From Rhinopithecus roxellana (Eukaryota > Chordata > Mammalia > Primates > Cercopithecidae): a stretch of 64,000 nt of DNA. The stretch is from NCBI RefSeq assembly GCF_007565055.1, contig NC_044561.1, forward strand, positions 31,079,483 through 31,143,482. The letters run 5' to 3'. Below are positions 43,195 to 60,709 of this stretch, in pieces (position 1 is the first letter of the stretch; the number at the start of each line of letters is the position of its first letter). The translations under genes and the position numbers were made by a program. The notes beneath the pieces are model-generated. The model saw only the letters and a list, made by a program, of their open reading frames with translations, was not told the DNA's origin and made no database searches.

Positions 43195-43245
43195 ATATAT
43201 ATATTGTATTGTATAATACTATATATACACACACATATATCCTAA
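43195..43245. repeat. AT-rich palindromic simple repeat
   Basis: TA/AT-rich text with inverted pieces 'atacaatata' and 'tatattgtat'. Low complexity. Confidence 0.8.
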
Positions 43246-43290
43246 AATTCAAAGAGGAACCAATGAGCCTGAACAAAAGGTCATATCATA

Positions 43291-43350
43291 ATTGAGCATA
43301 TCACTCACAAAATATGCATATCACTCACAAATAATGCATATCACTCACAA
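43291..43350. repeat. Three tandem 20-bp units
   Basis: The block ending 'gcatatcactcacaa' is repeated exactly three times with a 20-base period (43291-43310, 43311-43330, 43331-43350). The first five bases vary between units. A small local tandem duplication within the old L1/HAL1. Confidence 0.95.
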
Positions 43351-43553
43351 AAAGAAAAAAATCATGCTGGCCGTAGATTTATTCGCCATACCAATGAATG
43401 CCAGGTGATGATGGAATAACGTCTATTAAGCTCTAAGGGAAAGAAAATGGTTCCCCCAAGAGAATTATCTCCAACCAAGAGGTTGTTCACATAGAAAGCA
43501 TCAAGTAGACATTCTTGAACATAAAAGAAATGAAGGAATAAAAACATCCATGA

Positions 43554-44008
<455 letters not shown>

Positions 44009-44084
44009 TCAACTTTCTTTTGTGTTAGAATGTATTCATACTAAAAAGTTGGAGAAAAAAAGGTTGAATGAAATAACACATGGT

Positions 44085-44225
44085 AATTGTATACATGCTG
44101 TAGCATAAAACCATGGAAATACTATACCAGGTACAGTATGCCATATATACTACTGGTAAGTGGTATACATGGTATACTATTCCACAGTATAATACTATAT
44201 CATGGTAAGTATTACACATGTTTTG
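44085..44225. repeat. Degenerate 'ggtatac'-rich stretch
   Basis: Repeated variants of 'ggtatac', 'agtatac' and 'actatac' give a weakly periodic, partly palindromic block. Frames on both strands across it are artefacts. Confidence 0.5.
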
Positions 44226-44726
44226 CAAAGATGGTTAAGCTGAGTCACAAGTCTACTTGTGTTACCGGGCAGTCTCTGACCTCACTCCCTTAGCAGTGCT
44301 ACTAAGCATAGAGGTTGGAAAACATCTTTCAGCAGCACTCCACCCTGCCATGGTGTAAGCAGATATTTATCTGAAATCTATTTCTAGATTATAAAAAAGC
44401 TAGCTTTGATAAGAAGACAAGTTAAGACTCTGTGACAGAGTCAGAGCCTTGGGATGGGATGGGACCATCAACAGGACCATTATGCTATTCAGTAATACTA
44501 AAAAAAGTTATTAAAATACATCTTTGTTAATAAATTTGTGGTGCTCCCCTAGAAAAATTAAGAAAGTCATGGTCCCCATCTTTTGAGATGTTGTCTGTTC
44601 TCATCACTGTGTCATATGATGAGAAGATTATTTAACCAAATACCAGAAAAGCTGAGGTTATAGTTTAATATATTTGGTTATCTATAGATATAATATACAA
44701 TATATAAATTAAATAAGAAAATATCC
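44226..44726. other. No gene seen
   Basis: Unassigned sequence with a near-palindrome 'gactctgtgacagagtc' near 44428. Confidence 0.35.
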
Positions 44727-45136
<410 letters not shown>

Positions 45137-45254
45137 ATATTTTTAAAGTAATAAAACAATTTTACTTAAATATAATTATTTATATTAAATCAAAAGTTGA
45201 AACATATGTGGCATTCATTTCAAATACAAGAAAAGAGTAAGGATACCTATTATC

Positions 45255-45360
45255 AGTATTGTGTTGGTCAGAGAATTTTTGGTTTTGAGAAACAGAAACT
45301 CACTAGAGATAGATCACAGAAAGGAGGGTTTATTACAGTAGCATCTAAAATCTAAACGGA
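45255..45360. repeat. Old repeat remnant, left part
   Basis: 'gagaaacagaaactcactag' and 'ggagggtttattacagta' resemble the beginning of a dispersed old repeat that appears to continue after the Alu at about 45660. The family is not named. Confidence 0.35.
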
Positions 45361-45655
<295 letters not shown>

Positions 45656-45770
45656 ATTAATTAATTAATTGAAAAACCTAAAGGGAAAACTGCTTCTCAC
45701 AAGAAGTTGAAAGATAATCAAACGACTCTTTCTGAGTCTGAAAGTCCTCTTGGATTGTTTTTTGTGGGTT

Positions 45771-45838
45771 GGTATGTGTGTGTACATATGTATGTGTGTG
45801 CGCACGTGTGTCATACATGTGTGTGCGTGTGTGTGTGA
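45771..45838. repeat. Imperfect GT-rich microsatellite
   Basis: About 68 bases of alternating purine-pyrimidine text (GT, GTAT, GC, AC units, including 'tgtgtgcgcacgtgtg'). The alternation favours Z-DNA. Overlapping frames on both strands are artefacts. Confidence 0.92.
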
Positions 45839-46079
45839 ACTCAGTCTCACCAGTACATGTCTGACTCCTAATCTGAGGGTTGCTGGCTGGCAGATGAATC
45901 AGCTTTCCCTGAGGCGTGTGCCCATTTTTTATACAGTCAGTCATGACGGAAGCGTACATATGGTGCTGAGTTAGCAAGCAGAACAGTTAGAGTTTGGACA
46001 AGACCGGCATATTAATTGATGTCTCTTCTACAACTGTTTTTCTAATATACTTATAAGAGTAAATATCATTAAGATTCAA

Positions 46080-47048
<969 letters not shown>

Positions 47049-47230
47049 GATGAATGATAATTTTTCTTTTTTTTTCATTTTTTTTATTATACTTTAAGTT
47101 CTAGGGTACATGTGCATAACATGCAGGTTTGTTACATATGTATATTTGTGCCATGTTGGTGTGCTGCACCCATCAACTCGTCAGCACCCATCAATTCATC
47201 ATTTATATCATGTATAACTCCCCAATGCAA

Positions 47231-47254
47231 TCCCTCCCCCCTCCCCCCTCCCCA
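47231..47254 (-). other. L1 3' UTR G-rich tract (G-quadruplex type)
   Basis: On the minus strand three G6 runs and flanking G runs, separated by single A bases, form the polypurine tract known from primate L1 3' UTRs. It is capable of forming a G-quadruplex. Confidence 0.85.
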
Positions 47255-47308
47255 TGATAGGCCCCAGTGTGTGATGTTCCCCTTCCCGAGTCCAAGTGAT
47301 CTCATTGT

Positions 47309-50459
<3,151 letters not shown>

Positions 50460-50474
50460 AGGAATGAATGCAAT

Positions 50475-50476
<2 letters not shown>

Positions 50477-50509
<33 letters not shown>

Positions 50510-51079
50510 CTTTCAAAAATTATTTTAAAAGGTTTTTGAGGAACAAGTGGTGGTTTGCTTACATGAATAAGTTCTTTAGTGGTGATTTCTGAGATTTTGG
50601 TGCACCCATCACCCAAGCAGTGTATATTGTACCCAATGTAGAGTCTTTTATCCCTCACCCCTCCTCAACCCTTTCCCTTGAGTTCCCAAAGTCCATTGTA
50701 TCATTCCCATGTCTCTTCATCCTTATAGTTTAGCTCCCACTTGTGAGTGAGAACATACAATGTTTGGTTTTTCCATTCCCGAGTTACTTCACTTATAATA
50801 ATGGTCTCCAATTCCATCCAGGTTGCCGCAAATGTCATTATTTCATTCCTTTTTATGGCTGAGTAGTCCATGGTATACATATACCACAATTTCTTTATCC
50901 ACTCATTGATTGATGGGCATTTGGGCTGGTTCCATATATTTGCAATTGCTAATTGTGCTTCTATAAACATGCATGTGCAAGTATCTTTTTTGTATAATGG
51001 CTTCTTTTCCTGTGGGAAGATACCCAGGAGTGAGACTGCTGGATCAAATGGTAGTTCTACTTTTCGTTCTTTAAGGAAT
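50477..51079 (-). mobile_element. Older L1 3' end, reverse, 5'-truncated
   Basis: It begins with a run of about 30 T, then 3' UTR and the ORF2 C-terminus in reverse (readable as FAATWMELETIIISEVTREW and ending around 50701). It is more diverged than the neighbouring L1PA, with different 3' UTR text, so it is an older primate L1 (L1PB/L1MA age). Flanks 'ggaatgaatgcaatct' and 'ggaatgaacacaatct' form the duplication. The 207-codon frame at 50701-51324 runs out of the element and is not a gene. Confidence 0.92.
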
Positions 51080-51096
51080 GGAATGAACACAATCTT

Positions 51097-51477
51097 TGAG
51101 ATCAAACAGACACAGGATCCATTCTGATATACTGCAGCTTTACTGTCTTCATTGATTAGAAAGTGATGATAACTATGACTAAGAGTTCCACAAAGAGCAA
51201 ATAGGATAATGATACTATAAATGCCTAGCACTTTATAGACACTAAATAGATTGTATTGCCTATGTTTTTTCTCCCTATCTTGCTTATCCCCATGAAAAAC
51301 ACACACAAACATGTACATGCACATATAAACATATATATAAGCACAGAACGTTTAAAGAAAATAATTTAATCAAACAAAGCTTTATGCCTTGAGAACAGAA
51401 GGGGAAATGGCATGTCATTCCTACAGCAATGCCTAAGCCATTAAAAGGGATTGGGAGTTTTCCAGCTACAGTCTTGG
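51097..51477. other. No gene; MIR-like trace
   Basis: Text near 51180-51245 ('aataggataatgatactata', 'aatgcctagcactttataga') has a weak forward MIR character. Nothing else is recognised. Confidence 0.35.
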
Positions 51478-51482
51478 CCATC

Positions 51483-51844
51483 TGTATTAGTCCATTCTCA
51501 CACTGCTATGAAGAAATACCCAAGACTGAGTAATTTAAAATGGAAAGAGGTTAAATTGACTCAGTTCTGCATGGCTGGGGAGGCCTCAGGAAACTTACAA
51601 TCATGGTGGAACGGGAAGTAACCATGTCCTTCTTCACATGGCGACAGAACTGTGCTGAGCAAAAGGGGGAAAGCCCCTTATTAAAACATCAGATCTCGTG
51701 AGAACTCACTCACTATCACAAGAACAGCATGGAGGTAACCTCACCCATGATTAAATTACCTCCCACTGGGTCCCTCCCATGACTTGTGGGGATTATGGGA
51801 GCTACAATTCAAGATGAGATTTGGGACACAGCCAAACCATATCA
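51483..51844 (-). mobile_element. Solo MaLR LTR (THE1/MST), reverse, perfect duplication
   Basis: From 'tgtattagtccattctcac' to 'cagccaaaccatatca'. Identical 5-bp flanks 'ccatc' at 51478-51482 and 51845-51849. No internal sequence remains. Confidence 0.95.
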
Positions 51845-51849
51845 CCATC

Positions 51850-52733
<884 letters not shown>

Positions 52734-52743
52734 GAAATAGTAG

Positions 52744-53589
52744 CAAAAAAATTATTTCTTTCCAAAGGCCCTAACTTACAATCCTCTTTCACAGCACATA
52801 AAACCAGATTCTGAAAATCACAAGGGACCACACATTACGAAGAGGGTCTTTTCTCTCTGTTTATGTCGTCTTTTGAGCGCACTTACAGATTCCCATCTTG
52901 AATTCACCGCTGGCTTTTCAACCTTTATTGTTGCTTCAGTTTGCTCTTCCATTTCCTAGTTGCTTACGTGTTTCTTCATTTTATTTATAGCTCTATTTTT
53001 GCCCGCACTGTTGGAATGATTTCCAGTTGCACCATTCACACTTTCAAATAGTTGAAAAAAAAAACTCATTTTCTATAAAAGTAGCTAACCTCAAAGCGAT
53101 TCATTTCATTGTCCAAGCCTTTTTATGATTAAAAGACCTTTTCATATTATTCATGAGTCTAAACTGATTCATCCATATAATTGAGATTTTAAGCTTTTAG
53201 GTTAAGGACTACAATTTCCCAGGGACGTTTCAGTGCTAGGTGGAAAGTCTGGGCTGATATTGATGCTCTTTCTTAAAAAGAAATGTTAGCACTTACTTCA
53301 CCTTTTAACTTAGGCTGCAGAACTAAAGAAACAGGTTTATATTCTTTAAGGTGAGAAGGACCTTAATAACTGCCTGAAGTGACAAACTGTAATAGGAAGT
53401 AGATTTTTGTACTAACGGATTGCTGCTTAATAAAATCACACATTTATGTAGATGAATACAGGGAAACCATTATGCGTGAGTATACTAAGTTTCAAAATTT
53501 TCTTGTTTCATCCATTCTCAAAGTAAGATTAGGGAAAACAACAGAAAAAAAGGGAGAAAAAACAATCAACCATACTCCCACTAACCAAA
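52744..53589. other. No gene or named repeat seen
   Basis: Unique-looking sequence without supported features. Confidence 0.4.
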
Positions 53590-54305
53590 ACAATATCAAT
53601 GTTAACACTTGGTGAAATGATTTTCTTTATTCATTTGTCTAAATGGAATTTGGGGTTTTGTTTTATTCCTTTTTCCTTTTTGTTTTTATGTAATTGTGAT
53701 CATTCTGTATATGGAACTCCTATATATAAACATTCATAACATATAATGAAAGTACCTTGCTTTCTTAATATTATGGCATGAACATTTCTCTTATTATAAA
53801 TTTTTACAAAGCATTTCAAAACAATTACATAATATGTCATTGAGTGGTGATTCCCGACCTTATTTAATGATTTTATTTTATGGCATGTTAAAATGGTTAC
53901 CAATTTTTACTATCACATTAAGCTAGAAAAGACTATCCCTAAACAGAAAGCTTTTTCATTTGGTCTTAGTTTCTTGGGGTAAATTTTCAGGAATAGAGTT
54001 ATTAGTTCAAAGGGAAGAAATATTTGCAGGTTTTTGCTACACATTATCTAAGTTTTTCCAAAAGACGTGCAATAACTGGCACTCCCCTCTACAAGGTACC
54101 CTTAAGTTATTAGCAGTAAGTAGTCTCATTAAAAACAACTTATGTTTGTGAATTTGCTAGGAAGAAATACCATTTTCTTCTTAATTTGCAAATCTTTGAT
54201 CACCATGGTGTTGAAAATGTTTCCATATTTTCATTTATTAGTTGTTGCTCATCTTTTATGATTTTCTAGCAATGATTTTTGCACATTATCCATCATGATT
54301 GTAAA
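53590..54305 (-). mobile_element. Old L1 remnant, reverse, first part
   Basis: 'attattagttcaaagggaag'-like text, 'ctaagtttttccaaaagacg' and 'ggcactcccctctacaaggt' follow the reverse 3' ORF2 of old L1 elements. It is interrupted at 54306-54961 by a younger L1 and resumes beyond it. Confidence 0.65.
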
Positions 54306-54315
54306 GTTTCCATTA

Positions 54316-54731
54316 GTAACACTTTTACACTGTTGGTGGGACTGTAAACAGTTCAACTATTGTGGAAGACAGTGTGACGATTCCTCAAGGATCTAGACCT
54401 AGAAATACCATTTGACCCAGCCATCCCATTACTGGGTATATACCCAAAGGGTTATAAATCATGCTGCCATAAAGACACATGCACATGTATGTTTATTGCA
54501 GCACTATTCACAATAGCAAAGACTTGGAACCAACCCAAATGTCCATCAGTGATAGACTGGATTAAGAATATGTGGCACATATACACCATGGAATACTATG
54601 CAGCCATAAAAAAGGATGAGTTCATGTCCTTTGTAGAGACATGCATGAAGCTGGAAACCATCATTCTGAGCAAACTATCACAAGGACAGAAAACCAAACA
54701 CCGCATGTTCTCACTCATAGGTGGGAACTGA
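54316..54731 (+). pseudogene. L1 ORF2 C-terminal fragment
   Basis: The last part of ORF2, readable as [20 protein letters not shown] and ending FSLIGGN before a stop at 54729-54731. No promoter, endonuclease or reverse transcriptase remains. Confidence 0.93.
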
Positions 54732-54951
54732 ACAATGAGAACACTTGGACACAGGATGGGGAACAGCACACACCAGGGCCTGTCGTGGGGTGGGGACAGA
54801 GGGGAGGGATAGCATTAGGAGATACACCTAATGTAAATTATGAGTTAATGGGTGCGGCACACCAACATGGCACATGTATACATACGTAACAAATCTGCAC
54901 ATTGTGCACAGGTACCCTAGAACTTAAAGTATAATAAATAAATAAATACAT
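54316..54951 (+). mobile_element. L1PA 3' end, forward, 5'-truncated
   Basis: 636 bases of a primate L1: the end of ORF2, the 3' UTR with a G-rich tract (54785-54808), and a tail that became (AAAT)n. Perfect 10-bp flanks 'gtttccatta' at 54306-54315 and 54952-54961. Confidence 0.95.
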
Positions 54952-54961
54952 GTTTCCATTA

Positions 54962-55430
54962 TTGATTTCTGTGGTTTTTCATAAAGAAGAAAATGAACGT
55001 GATTCACAATCGATTCAAAAAATGTCCAAACTATTTACCTTTGGATTTTTTTATAGGCATAAGTTTTTATTTTTATAGTATTAACATCTATCTCTGCCCT
55101 TACAGTTTTTCCATTATTTTTAAGTTAGTAAACCTTCCCCCAAACAGAGATTTGATAGTTTTCTTCTAAACTTTTAAATATGTATGATTTTTTCAAATCT
55201 TTTTTATTCTTGTAGATTTTTGGGGGGTGTATGTATGGTAAGAGGTAAGAATACAAAGGTAACTTTTTTTGTAAACAGATAACCGGTTGTTCCAACACTA
55301 CTTATTAAATACTACTTTCTTTAACCATTAGTTTGTGGTGCCTCCTTTACCATATATTGCAGCTTACCTATCATAGAGTTCATCTGAGCTACCTGGTTCT
55401 AGTGATTAGCCTATGTCAAGCCCACAGTGC
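54962..55430 (-). mobile_element. Old L1 remnant, reverse, second part
   Basis: 'tgtatgtatggtaagaggta', 'gataaccggttgttccaaca' and 'ctacttattaaatacta' follow reverse L1 ORF2 text that continues the piece ending at 54305. The younger L1 lies between the two. Confidence 0.7.
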
Positions 55431-55737
55431 TTAAGATATCCAAGGTTCATAATACTTCTTAATATATGGTACAATTCTCCACCACTCATTAATACTCTAT
55501 TTTAAGAAAAAAAAAGAATTTTTAATTTTTTTTTTTTACAAAGTTTCTCTCAAAAGAATCCCATCTGGACTTTGAATTATAATATAAAAATGATAAATTA
55601 ATTTGAAAAAAGATAATGTTTTACTGTTTAACCCTACCACCTGATAAAATGTACAACCTTTCCTACAGTTTTACTTTAGGGCATTAGGTAATCTCTTACA
55701 GTTTTTAAAAAAATTTTTAAATTATTTTTTATTCAGT
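55431..55737. other. No gene seen
   Basis: AT-rich sequence with short A and T runs; possibly a further part of the old L1. Confidence 0.35.
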
Positions 55738-56047
55738 TTATTTTATTTATTTATTTATTTATTTTGAGACAGTTTCCTTCTGTCACCCAGGCTGGAAAGC
55801 AATGGTGCACGCTCTCACCTCATTGCAACCTCTGCCTCCCAGGCTCATGTGATCTTCGTGCCTCAGCCTCCAAAGTAGCTGGGATTACAGGCATGAGCCA
55901 CCATGCCCAGCTAATTTTTGTATTTTTAGTAGAAACGGGGTTTCATTATGTTGGCCAGGCTGGTCTCAAACTCTTGGCCTCAAGTGATCCGTCCGCATCG
56001 GCCTCCCAGAGTGCTGGGGTTACAGGCATGAGCCACCGCACCTGGCC
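55738..56047 (-). mobile_element. Alu copy, reverse, with TTTA tail
   Basis: Reverse Alu with a (TTTA)n tail (55740-55765) and the end 'ccaccgcacctggcc'. The flanking 'tattcag' repeats on both sides. The 123-codon frame is Alu translation. Confidence 0.93.
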
Positions 56048-57433
56048 TATTCAGGTCATTTCTAACTGCAGATTGGTGCTATTTATGCACATGGACATTC
56101 TATTTTATTATACTATGCAACCTAAGTACTTATAGGGTTATGAAGAAAAGCTAATCAAATACTTTTATGTTTAACTTATATTTAGCCTCATTATTTACCC
56201 TTTTATAAAATTTATTATTTTTTATTTGTGTTTAAACTTCTAATAATATATTATAATCTATATATAATATATAAACATACCAATTAAATACATTAATATA
56301 ATGTAATCCCAATATATTTAAAATTTTCAATTCTATCTCTTACTTCCTCCCTTCATGTCTTTAGAACCACTTAAATAGATATAATATTTCACTGTCTTGA
56401 CTGGACATTCCAGATTGATAGTCAGATAATCCTGAGGTTACAAGTTAATTGATTTAATGAGAATTAAATTTTTAGGTGTTCTTGAAAAACTAGTTCTTTT
56501 AAATAAAATCAATGATGAGTTTCCGTAAGATGTGAAGTATTCTGGTGTAAAATAAAAGCTTCTTTTGTAATTCACAAGCTCCGTATTTAAAGAATGCTTA
56601 AAATGAAACCCATTTGCGATGTTACATGTAAAATGCCATGTATTGGAACCACGAATGAATTCTCAAAATCTAAAGTACAGTTACAAAGACTTCCTTGAGC
56701 ACTTGCGTTGAATCTAACAGACTGACACGCTTACTATGTGTTAGATGATAAAAATATGCAGTGGGTAGGAGCCTGTGAAAAAATGCTCTGGCTAATTTAT
56801 TAGGAATTGTAACATACAAAAATTACCGTGGGTGATACCATGTCAAAATTAATTTTAGTAATCTTGACACAAAACCGAATTTGTTTAAAAAAGTAAGAGA
56901 AAATATTCTGGCAACCCCACGGTATGGGCCAAAAATAAAGAAAAAAAAAAGTTAGTGGTGGGGAGACATGTTGAGATGCTCTAGAAAGCCAGTATGTGTG
57001 GTAAACTTGCATTGCTGCCAAAGGCTACCAGTAGAAAACAGTTGTAAAGATACAAAAAGTCACAGAAGGGAATTATCTAGCCAGAGAGAAGAATGTGGGG
57101 AATACAGACTTAATAAAAGGTCTTTGGTGGGATCCAAGAAATGATTTGTGGCAGGATGTTAAAATGTGACCCTTCCTGCCTCATATTTTCACCTGAGACC
57201 CTAAATTCCCTCCCAAGGACCCTTCGTGTGGCTAAAACCAGTTCTAACAGCCTTTGCCAGTCACCTTCCCCCATTAGAACCTGCTCGGAAAAGCTTTCAA
57301 AAAAAGATGAAAAGAACATCATTGACCAGAAAGTTTTCTTATTATTTGGGCTTAGTTCCTTAGGACTGATTGTCAGGAATGAAATTATTTGTTCAAAGGG
57401 AAGAATTATTTGAAAAGAAATCCTCATGAGGAG
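56048..57433. other. No gene; one L1-like patch
   Basis: AT-rich unassigned DNA. The piece 57325-57415 ('cttattatttgggcttagtt', 'ttgttcaaagggaagaatta') is a second diverged copy of the L1-like text at 53950-54025. Opposite-strand frames of 105 and 90 codons at 57110-57427 overlap fully and are not supported. Confidence 0.4.
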
Positions 57434-57911
57434 TGTGAAAGGAAAATAAATCTCGGGACCCCAAAACCACTAAAGCCAAAGGGAAAAGTCAAGCTGGGAA
57501 CTGCTTAGGGCAAACTTTCTTCCCATTCTATTCCTAAGAAAGACAGCTACTAGGATAAATTCAAAGTCATCCCTCCACTCACCGAGATAAATGCATATCT
57601 GATTACCTCCTTAGGAAAAACTAATCAGAAACTCGAAAGAATGCAACCATTTGTCACTTACATACTTATGATCTGGAAGCTCCCTCCCCACTTAGCATTG
57701 TCCTGCCTTTCCAAACCAAACCAATGTACATCTTACAGATATTGACTGATGTCTCATGTCTCCCTAAAATGTATAAAACCAACTGCGTCCCAACCACTTT
57801 GGGCACATGTCATCAGGACCTCCTGAGTTGGGTTGCAGGGCGCATCCTTAACCTTAGCAAAATAAACTTTCTCGATTGATTGAGACCTGTCTCAGATATT
57901 TGGGGTTCACA
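57434..57911 (+). mobile_element. ERV1 LTR (MER4-like group) with promoter and poly(A) signals
   Basis: An LTR from 'tgtgaaaggaaaataaatc' to 'gatatttggggttcaca'. It has a CCAAT box near 57720, a TATA box TATAAAA at 57772-57778 and AATAAA at 57861-57866, in correct order. Flanks 'ggag' and 'agag' are a probable 4-bp duplication. The element is well preserved. I assign it to ERV1 by structure and by similarity of its U5 to the MER4-like LTR at 63.1 kb. Confidence 0.85.
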
Positions 57912-59499
57912 AGAGGCTGAAGAGACTGAAGATGAAGAATGTGTCTGGTATTCTGTGTTGTGGCACTTCCCTTCCTGACCTGTAGTGAAGAGAAGATGGC
58001 TTTAAGGGAACCAGGCAGAGGACATGTGTCCCTTCAACTTCCAGGATGGTACCAGCCTCACTCTTAGAAAGTCCAAAGGCAGCCTGCCTGATACACAGCC
58101 AAATGGCAGGATTTATTGGTGTCAGATGTATGTCTACAGTTGAAGAGGATAAAAGTGAATAAAGAGGCTAGATGTAGACAGCCAGATCCAGGGATCTGAG
58201 GGGAAACAGAAAACAGCCAGCTGGAAGAGGAAGCTCCTTGCCAGAAAACTGGAATTGGAGATCTTCAGGGAGGACTCTCCAAGGAAGCCATAACAGTGTA
58301 CCATAAGAGAAAGAGGCAGCTAGGGACATCTGCCATCCCCAGCCCCACCAAGTCTAGCAGAGAAATAAGGCCTTCTCTCCCACTCACCAATACGCTGCAC
58401 CACTACAGTCTTAAACCCCAGAGAAACAGGAAGCAGCATGGGCAGGGGTGTGGGAGGAGTAAAAGAGCAAGACAAAAAAATAGAGATGAAAGGCACTCCC
58501 CATGTTCTGCCCCATAATAATGGGCCTTGTGCCTGGAACCCTTCCTTGCCAAGTTCCAGGCTCTGTGTGGGCCCCTTTGTTAGTCTTAAGCATGTGTGTC
58601 AATGGCTCTGAAGCATACCCCCAGCTTTCAGTATTTCAGGCCCCACGGGGTAAGGGTCAGCGTCATCCTACTGCAGTACAAGATGGGTATGTGAAGACCT
58701 CTTGCCCTGCATTAGCTGCCAGAAGGGTCCATTAGCCATGCAAGACTCGTGCACATTGTTGGAGCTGATCTCACCCTGTCTCTTCTCTATGTGAGTAAAA
58801 GCGTTGCTCCAGCCAGTGCTTGACACTATTGCATTTTCCTTGGTGACTCCAACACTAAGATATGGTAGGCCGAAGTGTTTGGATTTCTATTACAGGTGGC
58901 TGGCATTATGATGACCTTGTCTATCCTCTAGATAGTTGGAATCTTCCCCTGGCATTGGTAACTGGTACATGTTGTTCTGCTCAACAGTAGGTTTACAGAT
59001 GAGGTCAAGTACAAACTGAATAGAGAAGAAGTTTTAACTTGAATAAGCAATTGTATTAGATTTTAGTAAATATTTTAAGACTAAAAACCACCAGAAGAAC
59101 TGTGAGATCAGCCTGGTGTGTTTTCCAGGGATGGTGGGGGGGCGGGGGGAATGACAAAATGCAAAAATTAAGAATGAATTAAGTTGCTTTCTCCATTCCA
59201 TAAATGAGTTAGAGGACTGATTAAGGGGGTGGTAGAGCCAGCTAGTGAGAGCCAGCTACGTTCATTCCTTTCCAATTCTGAGTTCCATGGCATCACATTG
59301 GGGGTTTGAAATTGACCATAGTGGTAGTATTTACACCATAGAAATTGGCAAATGCTACAAATTAGGTTTTTCTTCTTCTTCTAAGAGCAAGTTGTTAAAC
59401 ATTTACAAGCACATCACTAGAAAGAACCTTTCATCTAAAATTCAGGTGGCCTGTAGAAAACTTTTAACCAGAACCAAGGATTGGAACTAGGAACTTAGG
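57912..59499. other. No supported gene; unassigned
   Basis: Moderately GC-rich DNA follows the LTR directly; it could include decayed proviral or other LTR sequence (for example around 58750-58860), but I cannot show it. Frames at 58296-58517 and 58502-58735 have no domain. Confidence 0.35.
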
Positions 59500-59934
59500 C
59501 AGGAAATAGGGTCTGGAGGCAGGGAACCTAAGGACTTCCTAGAACTAAATTAAATGGAAAAACCCCAACCCAGCCTTCTAAGTCCAAGTAAATAACTTTG
59601 TGACTCTACTTCAGCTATGACAGGAAACATCCTCTTCATTTGCATAGGGTGTACACCAAATAAATAACTTTGTAACTTCACTTTAGCCTTTTCATCCGCA
59701 TAGGACGGTACACCAAGTAACCAATGGAAGTCTCTAGAGGGTATTTAAACACCAGAAAATTCTGTAACCAGGCCCTTGAGCCGCTTGCTCAGCCCACTCC
59801 TACCTTGTGGAGTATGCTTCTGATTTCAATAAATCTCTGCTTTTGTTGCTTCATTCTTTCTTTGCTTTGTTTGTGCGTTTTGTCCAATTCTTTGTTCAAG
59901 ACACCAGAAACCTGGACATCCTCCACTGGTAGCA
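59500..59934 (+). mobile_element. ERV1 LTR with U3 repeats and promoter signals
   Basis: A pair of direct repeats in the U3 (59587-59658 and 59659-59716, starting 'aaataactttgt' and ending 'gtacaccaa') is followed by a CCAAT box (59721), a TATA-like TATTTAAA (59742-59749) and AATAAA (59828-59833). The first repeat holds an ATTTGCAT octamer at about 59638. The right edge is 'actggtagca'; the left edge is approximate. The family is not named. Confidence 0.75.
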
Positions 59935-60347
59935 GAACCAGCAAATAAAATTGGCATCCCCAAGGATCAAGGCTAAGAGAGGAAATAATAACCTAAAAAT
60001 TAATCCAAGGATGATCACATCATAAAGGCCACTTCACCTTTGAACATGCCATTTAGACTAAGGTCAATTAAAAAATTAGCCTAAAGTTTTGTAAAGGGGT
60101 GCTAGAAAAACAAAAAACAGGAAGGCAACACCAGCACAGTCCAGAGACAACAGGACCAGACCTACTGGACCTTAGGCTGACTTCTGGGCATCCCCAGCAA
60201 GTGCCCAACATAGGCAGGACTAGAGGGATAAAAAAGAAAACACTAACAAAACAAGTAGGGAACAGCCATGGAAGGAATCTAGAAAGGAGGCTATCAGAAT
60301 GTATATGTAGCCTTGTTTACAATTCAGAGAATTCTAGAGACAATCAC
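59935..60347. other. No gene seen
   Basis: Unassigned sequence between two LTRs; the 91-codon frame at 60099-60374 runs into the next LTR. Confidence 0.35.
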
Positions 60348-60709
60348 AGTATTAGTCTGTTTCCACACTGTTGATAAAGATATACCTGAGACTGGCTCAT
60401 TTATAAATAAAAAGAGGTATAATGGACTCACAGTTCCAAATGGCTGGGGAGGCCTAACAATCATAGTGGAACGTGAAAGGCACATCTTACATGGTGGCAG
60501 ACAAGAGAGAATGAAAACCAAGTAAAAGGGATTTCCCCTTATAAAACATTAAGATCTCGTGAGACTTATTCACTACTTCAAGAACAGCATGGGGGAGATC
60601 ACCCCTATGATTCAATTAACTCCAATCCAGTCCCTCCCATGACATGTGGGAATTATGGGAGCTACAATTCAAGGTGAGATTTGGGTGGAGACACAGCCAA
60701 ACCATAGCA
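60348..60709 (-). mobile_element. Solo MaLR LTR (THE1/MST), reverse
   Basis: From 'gtattagtctgtttccaca' to 'cagccaaaccatagca', with 'atggctggggaggccta' and 'gatctcgtgagacttattc' inside. Flanks 'atcac' and 'attac' form the duplication with one mismatch. Confidence 0.93.

Noticed and set aside
43291..43350. CRISPR-like short tandem units
   Set aside because: Units are directly adjacent with no spacers, and the genome is a primate one.
50701..51324. 207-codon frame as a gene
   Set aside because: The C-terminal half is L1 ORF2; the N-terminal half is read-through into flanking DNA beyond the target duplication.
55764..56135. 123-codon frame as a gene
   Set aside because: Alu translation (typical '[18 protein letters not shown]' pattern).
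57912..58930. Internal proviral sequence after the ERV1 LTR
   Set aside because: I could not recognise any gag, pol or env-like reading; left as unassigned.
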